From positions 1 to 60,312 of the forward strand of contig JBOGUF010000075.1 of assembly GCA_050696075.1 (NCBI GenBank): a stretch of DNA of 60,312 bases, read 5' to 3'. This DNA comes from JBOGUF01 sp050696075. Its GTDB lineage: Bacteria > Chloroflexota > Chloroflexia > Thermomicrobiales > UBA6265. Both the position numbers and the translations under genes were made by a program. Below the pieces are notes generated by a model. It was not told the origin of the DNA. It saw nothing but the letters and a program-made list of their open reading frames with translations, and did no database searches. This document shows positions 42,997 to 50,820 of the stretch, piece by piece (position 1 is the stretch's first letter; every line of letters starts with the position of its first letter).

Positions 42997-44084
42997 GCAG
43001 CGGCCCGTAGACCGGACAACTGGTGTAGGCTCAGGCCTTGCTCGGTGCCACCTGTGCCCGCGGGTGAGATCCTGAGGTCGAGTTGGAACGTCTCGGCGCC
43101 GAGCGAGTTCTCCCACGGGCGTCGCTTTTGGAGCTGCAACGGGAATCGCCCGGGACGCAGGGCACGGAACACAAGATGGCGTTGCCCTCCGGTCCCTAAC
43201 GTCACTGGCCCGTGTTGCCAATTCATGAGCCCCTGACTGGGACTCGCTCCCTCGAAGCTTATTCCTTCCAATGAAAGGAACGCGTGGGAGGGCACCAATT
43301 GCTCATCCGTCAACAACGATGCGTCCACGACGCCCGGTCCGTCGACTGACCAGACGTATCCGGATGATGGTGTTTCAGGGAGGACCACATGGAGGACGTC
43401 CTCAACCTTGGGATGCAGCGTTCTGCCTGCGTCGTGGGTACCGACTTGCCATGCATCCGCCCAGACTTGAGCGGGGCGCTGTCCGCGTCCGATATCGATC
43501 TTGATGTCCTTCGGCTTCTCTTTCCGCAGGGCGGTTGCAGCGTGCGACGAGATCTTGCCGAGCGTCTTTAGTTGGTTGATCGTCGCAGGATAGCTGCTGC
43601 CCAAGTTCAGCGAGAACAGGTAGACCTGGCTCGGACTCATCGTGCCCGGATCAAGAGGCAAGCCCATTTGGCGCAGCATGGTGTTTACCAGCTGCAGAGG
43701 CATGAGGAAGCTGGCAGCGAAGGCTTGGGCGGATGCCTCGTCAAGATTGACAATACCCGAGGGAGAATTGAGGTTTCGCTCGTCGTCGACTACCGGTGCG
43801 TGTCCGAGGACATGGTGGCCATATTCATGTGCTGCCGTGAAACGGCGGACGCTGAGCGGGTGATTCGCGTTGACGATGATGCCCGTGCCGACCCCTTCGC
43901 GGACGTAGGCGCCGTAGAGATTTCGGAGCGGCTGGAACATGAGCCAGATGCCGCTCTGCTCCACGATGCTGAAGACGTCAATCGGTTTCGACTGGTCGGT
44001 TCGCAGGCGGACGTGTTCGCGAGCAGCCGCCTGCGAACCGCGGGCGCGGGCTAGGTCGAGCGGTGACAGGTGACGCCTTGGCAT
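42993..44084 (-). CDS. ImmA/IrrE metallopeptidase fused to chagasin-type (I42) inhibitor
   Basis: 363 residues. The N-terminal ImmA/IrrE domain (about 30-180) has the zinc motif HEYGH (86-90) and downstream DEASAQAFAASFLMP, with Glu116 as the probable third ligand. The C-terminal domain (about 228-338) carries all three inhibitory loops of chagasin: LPETPSSGYVW (NPTTGY-like loop), GTGGQRHLVFRALRPG (GxGG loop) and RPWE. Chagasins block papain-family proteases, and such a protease is the next, coupled gene. GGAGAGG precedes the ATG. The XRE regulator lies 25 bp upstream; ImmA partners commonly cleave XRE repressors. Confidence 0.85.
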   Translation of the reverse strand: MPRRHLSPLDLARARGSQAAAREHVRLRTDQSKPIDVFSIVEQSGIWLMFQPLRNLYGAYVREGVGTGIIVNANHPLSVRRFTAAHEYGHHVLGHAPVVDDERNLNSPSGIVNLDEASAQAFAASFLMPLQLVNTMLRQMGLPLDPGTMSPSQVYLFSLNLGSSYPATINQLKTLGKISSHAATALRKEKPKDIKIDIGRGQRPAQVWADAWQVGTHDAGRTLHPKVEDVLHVVLPETPSSGYVWSVDGPGVVDASLLTDEQLVPSHAFLSLEGISFEGASPSQGLMNWQHGPVTLGTGGQRHLVFRALRPGRFPLQLQKRRPWENSLGAETFQLDLRISPAGTGGTEQGLSLHQLSGLRAAA

Positions 44085-44109
44085 CGCAGCCTCTCCTGCC
44101 CGGTGGGCG

Positions 44110-44544
44110 CTAAGACTCGTTGGCGTCTGGCTTGGGGATTGGTGCTTTCCCTGCCTGGCGTAAGAACTGGGCGAACCGCAGCACCTGCTCTCGGTCGTGG
44201 GCGGTGAGATCCCGTGCGGTCCGGAACAGCGCACGGGAGGTTTCGTCCGGCACCACTGTCTCCCGAGCTATGTCTTTCTCTTCTAGGTTCAGGAAGAAGG
44301 TCACCGGGCGCTTATACAGAGCCGCGAGCTGCTTGATCTCAAGGCCAGTCACCTTGCGCTTGCCGCTCTCCATCGCAGACACGGATGCTCGTGGCACACT
44401 GAGCTGTTCCGCCACGAACTCTTGCGACAGCCCGAGGTACGTCCGTGCCTCGCGCAGCCTCTGTCCGAGCTCAAGATGCGCCTCGGCATCCTGTGCCTCT
44501 GGTGTCGCTCCCTCCGGTAGTTCTTGCGCTCCGTGGTCGACCAT
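44110..44544 (-). CDS. XRE-family transcriptional regulator
   Basis: A 144-residue regulator with an HTH (LREARTYLGLSQEFVAEQLSVPRASVSAMESGKRKVTGLEIKQLA at about 30-75) and a C-terminal helical tail including ARDLTAHDREQVLRFAQFLR. AGGAGG lies about ten bases before the ATG. XRE-ImmA pairs are classic in mobile-element switches (ImmR/ImmA) and RES/HigA-type modules. Here the third gene is a protease, so the regulator probably represses the operon until cleaved or displaced. Confidence 0.88.
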   Translation of the reverse strand: MVDHGAQELPEGATPEAQDAEAHLELGQRLREARTYLGLSQEFVAEQLSVPRASVSAMESGKRKVTGLEIKQLAALYKRPVTFFLNLEEKDIARETVVPDETSRALFRTARDLTAHDREQVLRFAQFLRQAGKAPIPKPDANES

Positions 44545-44591
44545 TGGGTGAGGCCCTCCTCCCTACATTCGGTCTGTTCGCGTGCCGTCAT

Positions 44592-44619
44592 CCACGCCGG
44601 TCCTCTACGGTAGGCGTGG
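44592..44619 (-). terminator. Possible terminator or processing stem after acpS
   Basis: Seven-bp stem CCACGCC/GGCGTGG with a 14-base loop, directly after the acpS stop on the minus strand. It has no T-run, so it only weakly separates the acpS operon from the XRE-ImmA-protease genes. Confidence 0.3.
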
Positions 44620-44621
44620 TA

Positions 44622-45041
44622 TCAAGGCGTCGGCAGAGCGCTGGCCAGGCGCGCCAACGCCTCCTCTGCGAATCCATCCCCTGACATGATGACGAAGGCG
44701 ATAGCGAGGTTTTCGGAGTGCGCAAGACTGAGTGTCCACTCCGTCGCCTTGAGTTCGTCGACTCGGCTGGCGGCACCACCGGAAAGGTGGAGCAGCGGCT
44801 TGCCTCGACGGTCCGATCGTATCTCTATGTCCTGCCAAGTCACGCCTCGGATGCTGGTGCCGAGGGCTTTCGCGCACGCCTCCTTCGCGGCAAACCGTGC
44901 GGCGAGCTGGGGCACGCGGCCGCGGCAGTACGACAACTCTTGACGGGTGTAGATGCGCCGCAAGAAGCCTTCGCCGCCAAGCTCTACCAGCCTGGAGAAG
45001 GGGCCGAGTTCCACGATGTCGACGCCGCAGGACAGCATCAC
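44622..45041 (-). CDS. acpS: Holo-[acyl-carrier-protein] synthase
   Basis: A 139-residue AcpS-type 4'-phosphopantetheinyl transferase. It has CGVDIVELGPF (Mg-binding Asp at residue 8) and RFAAKEACAKALG (Glu54), both signatures of the family. It should convert the neighbouring carrier protein (45941-46297) to its holo form. The start overlaps the thymidylate synthase-like gene stop by four bases. An island-encoded AcpS beside its own ACP suggests a dedicated acyl- or aminoacyl-carrier pathway. Confidence 0.92.
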   Translation of the reverse strand: MMLSCGVDIVELGPFSRLVELGGEGFLRRIYTRQELSYCRGRVPQLAARFAAKEACAKALGTSIRGVTWQDIEIRSDRRGKPLLHLSGGAASRVDELKATEWTLSLAHSENLAIAFVIMSGDGFAEEALARLASALPTP

Positions 45042-45916
45042 GCACCAACCTGGGTCAATGCCTGGTCGAGCGCTGGCCGGACAGGAGGTGAGAGTTCAGA
45101 TTCACCAGGCTCGTCGAGCGCTTGTCGGCAAGCGTCGATCAAGGCACGCACGTCCCGTATACCGAAACCCCGGCCGTAGCCGATTTCGGCGTCGGCGTGC
45201 GTGGCAACGCAGACTAGCTCGCCGGGCTGCAGGTCCGCTTCATGAGCCAAGAACCGCAGTAGTCCGCTGAGACCGACGTAATTCCCGTAGGCCTTCCGCA
45301 GAAAGTGTTGGTTGCGGTACGTCGCCGTCATGCGCAGGACGCCGTTCACTGAAGTAAGGCTGATGTGGCTAAGGCAGGGAAAGCTGATCGGCGAGTTGTC
45401 CGTTCCGGGTTTGTAGATCCGGAGGTCTGCCGACAGGGTCTCGTCAGCCTCGGGATCACAGAGCGCGAGTTCATACGCACTGCTCAGCGGGTTTCGTCGC
45501 TCGCCATCACCCAGTCGGTGAATGACGTGTTCGAGTTGGTTGAAGCTGCCCTTCTGCCCGGGCCAATCGATTAGCCGGTCGAAGTAGTTGCCGAAACGGT
45601 TGGCCGGCAGGCGTCGCCTGATCTTGTCACCCTCTCTGTGCATTGTGTAAAGGTGCTCGCGGGCCGCCTTGCCGAGGCGCGGCAGGTAGAGTGACGCTGG
45701 GAAGATGGTGTTGGCGACCGTCGAAACCCGCCATGTCTTGCTGGATCGCCGCGACAACAGGAACGCGTCAAGCTGTCGCCTGATCCGCAAGTCCTCACGG
45801 TCGGCCGATTCGATGACGGTCACGAGATTGACCACCTTGCCTCCGACGGCCAAGAGGTGTTCCAAGGCGGCCAACCAGGCTTCGGAGAGGTCGGGGCTCT
45901 CAATCGTCGCTGCCAT
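45038..45916 (-). CDS. Divergent thymidylate synthase-like protein
   Basis: 292 residues. The C-terminal half has the thymidylate synthase/pyrimidine hydroxymethylase fold: SFPCLSHISL with a Cys (about residue 181) in the nucleophile position, VLRMTATYRNQHFLRKAYGNYVGLSGLLRFLAHEA and LQPGELVCVAT. The usual RSxD dUMP phosphate motif is replaced by RNQH (201-204), so substrate specificity probably differs from dUMP. The N-terminal 100 residues are basic and helical. AGGAGG precedes the ATG. It sits between the ACP and acpS, suggesting a TS-like enzyme that uses or serves a carrier-bound group. Confidence 0.75.
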   Translation of the reverse strand: MAATIESPDLSEAWLAALEHLLAVGGKVVNLVTVIESADREDLRIRRQLDAFLLSRRSSKTWRVSTVANTIFPASLYLPRLGKAAREHLYTMHREGDKIRRRLPANRFGNYFDRLIDWPGQKGSFNQLEHVIHRLGDGERRNPLSSAYELALCDPEADETLSADLRIYKPGTDNSPISFPCLSHISLTSVNGVLRMTATYRNQHFLRKAYGNYVGLSGLLRFLAHEADLQPGELVCVATHADAEIGYGRGFGIRDVRALIDACRQALDEPGESELSPPVRPALDQALTQVGA

Positions 45917-45940
45917 CCTCGGTCCTCCTCAGCATCCCGT

Positions 45941-46297
45941 TTATGCAACGCGGATATCCGTGCCAATCCAGTCACCAGCGGATGGCACAATAGACGGTGC
46001 GGCCACCGACAGCCGCCGCCCAATCAGATCGACCAGCGCACTGATGCTGTTGAATTGCTCCGGTTCAAGGTCAGACACCCCGGGCAGCTTGCAGCCGAAA
46101 TGACCTTCAAGTCTCGCCAGAATGGCCTCCGCTTGCGGCGAATCGATTTCCACCTCTCCGCCGGCAGCGTCCATCTCGCGATCTAGTTCGGCCGGGTCCA
46201 GCGCCTGGACCACGGCCAGCTCGGCCAAGACCAACTCCCGGATCTGCGTGGTGGCGAGCCCCGCCGGACGGCCGTTCGACGTACCGGTCGCTGCCAT
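45941..46297 (-). CDS. Acyl carrier protein-like protein
   Basis: 118 residues, acidic. The core EIDSPQAEAILARLEGHFGCKLP matches the ACP helix II region with Ser53 in D-S as the phosphopantetheine site (canonical DSL is DSP here). It is followed by the helix III block LEPEQFNSISALVDLI. The N-terminal 40 residues extend beyond a normal ACP. GGAG precedes the ATG. First gene of a minus-strand operon with the TS-like protein and acpS. Confidence 0.8.
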   Translation of the reverse strand: MAATGTSNGRPAGLATTQIRELVLAELAVVQALDPAELDREMDAAGGEVEIDSPQAEAILARLEGHFGCKLPGVSDLEPEQFNSISALVDLIGRRLSVAAPSIVPSAGDWIGTDIRVA

Positions 46298-46315
46298 TGC
46301 TCGGACTCCCTGCCC

Positions 46316-46344
46316 AAAGTACTGTCGGAATTCCTGAACATCAA
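46316..46344 (-). promoter_or_regulatory. Promoter of the ACP operon
   Basis: Minus strand: -35 TTGATG (46339-46344), 17-base spacer, -10 TACTTT (46316-46321), about 19 bases upstream of the ACP start. It overlaps the repeats listed next. Confidence 0.45.
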
Positions 46345-46371
46345 TCCGATCGCGTCGGATTTTCTGACATC
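46324..46371. promoter_or_regulatory. Operator-like direct and inverted repeats before the ACP gene
   Basis: Near-identical direct repeats GTCGGAATTCCTGAACATC (46324-46342) and GTCGGATTTTCTGACATC (46354-46371) flank or include a perfect inverted repeat AATCCGA-TCGCG-TCGGATT (46343-46361). They cover the predicted promoter and are good candidates for binding by the island XRE regulator. Confidence 0.5.
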
Positions 46372-46564
46372 ATATGGCCACCGATGTCTTCCGTCAAGGT
46401 CACGACCTTTCAGGTCGCCCATGGGGCCGCTGCTGACGGCGCTGTGTCGACGGTTCGGGGCTCGGAGCGGCCGGCTCTGCGGAGAGAGCAGGGGTGAGCT
46501 CGCAAGCGCTACAACCCTCTGGGACCAATCACTGAGCGCGACAATCGTGTGTGACCGTCTTCAG

Positions 46565-47656
46565 CTACTCCCTAACGACCGCACTACCACCCCCTGGCTC
46601 CCTCCGGCGAGACTCGGCTTCGGCCCATTGCCGCCAGCTCCATGACCAGAACGGGCCCGCCACTTGAACGACATCGTCTGCCGCCTGAGGCTCGGCCATC
46701 TTGCGGAGCGCCTCAGCTGTCAACAGCGCGATCCACTCGCGGTACGCCCCAGGCAGGTCGGCATACCTTTTCGGCACGTCCTCGAGTTGCCGGCGGACTT
46801 CTAGGCGCATAATCTGGCCGACGCAGTCGACCAGCCTTGACCAAGCCTCCTGCCAGGCGTCGTAGTCACTAATTCGCAAATCGCTCGAATTTCGCGGTCC
46901 GCCGCCGGTGTTGAGAATTAGGGCGTCGAGTTCCTTCCAGTGACGCTCGTAGGCGTGTAAGGAATTGCTTACGTGCTGATAGCTGCCAACCTCGATTCCC
47001 AACCAGCCGGCCAGAATCTCCTGCAACATGGTGAACTGGACGATGTTGTACGGCAGCCCCCACATAAGATCATTCGACCGCATGACCTGGAGCCACACCA
47101 GTCGACCGTCGCGGATGAGCAGGTGGCTCACCAGGTTGCAGGGAATGTCTCGCGAGCGGGAGATCGGATTCGGCAAGTCGCGGTCGGCGTCCCAGATCTG
47201 GAGCACGACCTGTCGACTCGTAGGATCCGCCCGTAGCGCCTGGGTCGCCGTTTTGAGCTGGTCGAGGTGGCGGCTAGACTGAATCGATCGATGCCGAAGC
47301 CTGCGTGCCATGCCGTGACCGAGCCGCGGTCGACTCCCGAGGCGATCCCCATAGGCCCCGTGGAACGCAGGGTTGCCCTCGTCCGCTGCCAGCCGCCTGA
47401 CGCGCGGGTTCCACCACGCCAGCCACTCGACGTCGTTGAAGCCCGAAAGCATCCAGATGACCTCGGCGACCGCGAACGCCGGATTCATCGGGCGGGCGAA
47501 GACCAGCCGCTGTCGCGGGTCCGAGATGCTGAATCCGACGTGAAGCAGCTCGCGCGTCGGCTGATCACGTCCTTCCTGCACCTTGCCCTCGTCCCGTAGT
47601 CGACTGGCAAGTTCCTGCCAGGCCGCGTCGGCGCTGTACGCGTTGATCGCCAGCAT
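46565..47656 (-). CDS. Thymidylate synthase-family protein
   Basis: 363 residues, longer than typical ThyA. The nucleophile Cys (about residue 173) is in RDIPCNLVSHLLI; the phosphate-site RSND (193-196), the substrate Asn in GLPYNIVQFTMLQEIL and the later HVSNSLHAYERH are all conserved. It should methylate or hydroxymethylate a pyrimidine nucleotide such as dUMP, or dCMP. The ATG at 47656 has GGAGG seven bases upstream. Divergent from the helical kinase-like gene, with only 62 bp between starts, so the two are probably co-regulated. dUMP hydroxymethylation for 5-hmdU is the role that best fits the neighbours. Confidence 0.85.
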   Translation of the reverse strand: MLAINAYSADAAWQELASRLRDEGKVQEGRDQPTRELLHVGFSISDPRQRLVFARPMNPAFAVAEVIWMLSGFNDVEWLAWWNPRVRRLAADEGNPAFHGAYGDRLGSRPRLGHGMARRLRHRSIQSSRHLDQLKTATQALRADPTSRQVVLQIWDADRDLPNPISRSRDIPCNLVSHLLIRDGRLVWLQVMRSNDLMWGLPYNIVQFTMLQEILAGWLGIEVGSYQHVSNSLHAYERHWKELDALILNTGGGPRNSSDLRISDYDAWQEAWSRLVDCVGQIMRLEVRRQLEDVPKRYADLPGAYREWIALLTAEALRKMAEPQAADDVVQVAGPFWSWSWRQWAEAESRRREPGGGSAVVRE

Positions 47657-47718
47657 TTTCCACCCTCCCTGGCCGAACGCCACGACGTCTCGCTGGGTGC
47701 CGATGCTATGATGAAGTT

Positions 47719-48732
47719 ATGGATCTCAGGCCCCGCCACCACGTGTTCGATGCATATTGGCGCTTTGCCGCCGAGCGGCAGGCAATCTTTTTTCGCCGGT
47801 TCCGCGGTGAGCCGCCCCCCTGGTCGGATGACCCGATTCTCCAGGCGTTTAAGTTCTGCAACGCGTACCGTGCGAGCGACCGGGTATCCCAGTTCCTCAT
47901 CAGGAGCGTCATCTACGAGCCGCGGTTGTCTCCCGAGGACACACTGCTCAGGATCATCCTATTCCGTTTGTTCAGCAAGATCGAAACGTGGCACCTGTTG
48001 GAATCCGCCCACGGCCGCATCGATGCAGCGTCGTTCGACCCGGCTGCCTTCGACGTGACGCTCGAAGCAGCATTGGATCGGGGACAAACGATCTATACAA
48101 ACGCCTTCATTCTCGCCACGAGCCAGGTTTTCGGGCACCGACGTAAACACCGGAACCACTTGGCGCTCGTCAGTTCGATGATGCGGGACGGCTTGGCGCA
48201 GAAGGTGGCGCGGGCACGCGGTCTTGGTGAGCTCTTCCGATTGCTCATCCAGTACCCGATGATCGGGCCGTTCATGGCCTACCAGCTCGCCATCGACATC
48301 AACTACAGCGAGCTCACCGACTTTGACGAGGACGAGTTCACCATGCCGGGGCCTGGTGCGGAGCGCGGCATCCGGAAGTGCTTCGTTAGCACGGGCTCGT
48401 GGTCGATGCTCCATGTCATCCAGTGGATGGTGGAGTACCAGTCCGACGAGTTCGCCCGTTTGGGGGTTGAGTTCCGGTCTCTGTGGGGTCGGCACCTCCA
48501 CGCCATTGACTGCCAGGGCCTCTTCTGCGAGATCGACAAGTACTCGCGGGCTGCATTTCCTGAGCTGCGCAGTAACCGGGTGCGAATCAAGACCAGCTTC
48601 GCGCCAACCCCGACTCCAATCGCGCCGTTCTACCCACCAAAGTGGGGGCTTAACGACGCGATCGAGATCGAACGCGCTGCTTACCCAACCGGGAGCTTGA
48701 CCTCCCAGCCCATTCAACTCGTGCTTCCATGA
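47719..48732 (+). CDS. 5-hmdU kinase helical-domain / alpha-glutamyl-putrescinyl-thymine pyrophosphorylase-like protein
   Basis: 337 residues. The N-terminal signature HHVFDAYWRFAAERQAIF, then PPPWSDDPILQAFKFCNAY and RASDRVSQFLIRSVIY, matches the helical domain family (HMUDK_hel, aGPT-PPlase) found with hypermodified thymine in phages. No P-loop is present, so it is the stand-alone pyrophosphorylase-like form rather than a complete kinase. A TATGAT -10 at 47707-47712 places the transcript start at the ATG, so the message is probably leaderless. Stop and next start overlap (ATGA). Family assignment is from remembered motifs. Confidence 0.72.
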   Translation: MDLRPRHHVFDAYWRFAAERQAIFFRRFRGEPPPWSDDPILQAFKFCNAYRASDRVSQFLIRSVIYEPRLSPEDTLLRIILFRLFSKIETWHLLESAHGRIDAASFDPAAFDVTLEAALDRGQTIYTNAFILATSQVFGHRRKHRNHLALVSSMMRDGLAQKVARARGLGELFRLLIQYPMIGPFMAYQLAIDINYSELTDFDEDEFTMPGPGAERGIRKCFVSTGSWSMLHVIQWMVEYQSDEFARLGVEFRSLWGRHLHAIDCQGLFCEIDKYSRAAFPELRSNRVRIKTSFAPTPTPIAPFYPPKWGLNDAIEIERAAYPTGSLTSQPIQLVLP

Positions 48733-49337
48733 TCCAGAGCCAGTCCAACCCCGCTGAGGTCGATCGAGTGCTGGAGACGCTCCACGCCAAGAAGGATGCT
48801 GTCTATGGCGATGCCTGGCGTAAGCGCGGCGAAACGCTCAGCATCTTTCCGAATATCGCCCGGAAATACGATCGACTCGAAATCGCCGCTACCCAGGGTG
48901 AGCTGTTCCAGGCCGCTACTGGGAAACTTTCTCGAACGGTTGAACCCTTGCTCGATACCGTCGCCGATCTCGCGATCTATGCTCTGAAGTACCTCACGTT
49001 CTTGGCAGAACAACAACGAACCACTTTCCCGAGCGAGCTGGATGCTTCTCTGTGCAGCGACTTTAATGGCGCACTTCGTCAGACTCGGTTGGCCCTTTCG
49101 AGTCGCAAAGACGGGACTCCTGTGGGTAACCACCTCGACGAGACCTTCAGAAGGATCTCTGGAGAAATGGAGCGACTCGAACAGATCTTGGTCGGGTCTG
49201 GACCCGTTGTTACTCCAGACGTCAAAGTTCGAGCGGCCTTCGCCCTCGCAGTTTTCAGTTTGGTGTTGCTCGACCAGCTGGTATCTTACTTGCCGGCGGC
49301 GTGGGCCGCGTTCGTTGCCGAGGTCGATGAACTCTAA
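48729..49337 (+). CDS. Nmad1 (DUF1599) nucleotide-modification-associated protein
   Basis: 202 residues. The N-terminal region (about 17-50: KKDAVYGDAWRKRGETLSIF then IARKYDRLE) matches the DUF1599 / Nmad1 domain, an all-alpha family recurring in phage and bacterial base-modification loci. The rest is helical and contains a hydrophobic C-terminal segment (VRAAFALAVFSLVLLDQLVSYL, shortened here) that may be a membrane or packing helix. Translationally coupled to the preceding gene. Biochemical role unknown. Confidence 0.72.
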   Translation: MIQSQSNPAEVDRVLETLHAKKDAVYGDAWRKRGETLSIFPNIARKYDRLEIAATQGELFQAATGKLSRTVEPLLDTVADLAIYALKYLTFLAEQQRTTFPSELDASLCSDFNGALRQTRLALSSRKDGTPVGNHLDETFRRISGEMERLEQILVGSGPVVTPDVKVRAAFALAVFSLVLLDQLVSYLPAAWAAFVAEVDEL

Positions 49338-49370
49338 GACTGGCCGGACAGGTAGCCGTATGAGGTTGGC

Positions 49371-50354
49371 ATGGACGACAGCCTGATCCACCAACTTGAA
49401 CGCGAGACGCGGCATCGTGCCTGCGTTTTGGGTCAGCGTCTCGCGATTCTGGGAGCAACGCCAGTCGCGGCCCAGCTCGTGGGTATGCTCCACAGTGAGG
49501 GCTTGGATTCCCGCCTGGTGGGGGTTTTCGATCACCGGAAGGTGCCGAGTGCCGCGGAGCATTTTCACCCGATGGAAGCCATCGTTGACCAAGATCTTGA
49601 CGTCATCATCGTCGCAGATGACGCAGGCAAAGAGGAACTGCTGCTGGCGTTTCAGCGGGTGGATAGCCGCCTCCCGGAGGTCGTCATCTGCGGCACCGGC
49701 CACTTCGATTTTCGTGACTCCCACTTCGAAGCGCTTCTTCATTCGAGCGTCGGTGTGTCGCTGGCCAACGGCTACCCTTACTCCCTTGTCCATCTTTATC
49801 AGTGCCTTCAGCACGCGGCGCGACACCGGCTGGAGGGGCACATCGCCGAGTTCGGCGTCTTCAAGGGCGGAACGACCGTGTTGCTAGCGAAGTTCGCCGA
49901 GCACTTCGGCTTACGCGGGACGCGGATCTTCGGCTTCGACACCTTCGGCGGGTTCCCGCCGCGCCGCTCGGTCCTTGACCTCTACGATCGGCCTGGCTGT
50001 GTGTTCACCGACTTTGACGCGGTCCGGCGTCTATGCGCCCCGTATCCGAGCATCGAACTTGTCCGGGGCGATATTGTCGAGACGAGCAAGCGCCTTGCTG
50101 GCCTACCCCTGATTCTGACCTTTTTCGACACGGACAACTACACACCTACCCGGGCGGCCCTGGGCATGTGCATCGAACAGACCGTCGTCGGGGGATCGAT
50201 CGTGTTTGACCACTACACGTCGATCGAGCGATTCACTTACACGCTGGGCGAGCGAATGGCGGCGAAGGAGGCGTTCGAGGACGCCGACTTCTTCCACCTC
50301 CACGGCACCGGGGTGTTCACCAAGACCGCTCCGACCAGGGGAGCAAGGTCATAG
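49371..50354 (+). CDS. TylF/MycF-family O-methyltransferase with N-terminal Rossmann-like domain
   Basis: 327 residues. The C-terminal half is a TylF-type SAM-dependent methyltransferase: EFGVFKGGTTVLLAKFAEHF (about 160-179), GFDTFGGFPP, the metal-binding DTDNYTPTRAAL and GGSIVFDHYTSIERF. The first 130 residues (RLAILGATPVAAQLVGML, LDVIIVADDAGKEELL) look like a nucleotide/sugar-binding Rossmann domain. TylF enzymes methylate sugar hydroxyls in antibiotics, so a methylated sugar or polyol decoration is possible. 33 bp after the Nmad1 gene. Confidence 0.82.
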   Translation: MDDSLIHQLERETRHRACVLGQRLAILGATPVAAQLVGMLHSEGLDSRLVGVFDHRKVPSAAEHFHPMEAIVDQDLDVIIVADDAGKEELLLAFQRVDSRLPEVVICGTGHFDFRDSHFEALLHSSVGVSLANGYPYSLVHLYQCLQHAARHRLEGHIAEFGVFKGGTTVLLAKFAEHFGLRGTRIFGFDTFGGFPPRRSVLDLYDRPGCVFTDFDAVRRLCAPYPSIELVRGDIVETSKRLAGLPLILTFFDTDNYTPTRAALGMCIEQTVVGGSIVFDHYTSIERFTYTLGERMAAKEAFEDADFFHLHGTGVFTKTAPTRGARS

Positions 50355-50820
50355 CGCTGGGTGCTGACCGCCTGTAGGCAGGATCCCTGGCCGGGCGCTC
50401 CCGACGCCTTGCTGCAATCGTGCTCATCCTCAACGGAGTTAATCCATCGGTCTGGGGAAGAGTCGGCGAGGAGACGTCATCGTCACGGCCCTGCAGGGAT
50501 CACGCGCCACCGTTGCGCGTACTCTCGATCATCCACTCGGTCACGTGGTCTCGCCAGTACCCTGGGCATGGCTGTCAATTGTGCCGAGCACTAGGTAGCA
50601 GGTCAGGCATGCGCACTGTCCATCTCGCACATCACCGCCGTGGCGGCGCCCGCCACTCCCCAGTCGGGCGGCGCGTGCCGCGGATCCAAGAGGCCCTAGC
50701 GTCTGAAGTACAGCACGACGCGTACGGCTTTGCTCTCGGTCCCGCCTGGCAGGGAACATGGGCTGAGCAGGTGGCGTGTGCGCAACAGAGCGTTCGGTGA
50801 GGTGGGGTCGCGGGGTCGAC
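50355..50820. other. Gene-poor stretch in the island
   Basis: A 466-base region between convergent genes. Short frames exist on both strands but have no SD, no recognised motif and arginine-rich compositions typical of shadow frames. No hairpin with a T-run or RNA gene was found. Confidence 0.5.
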
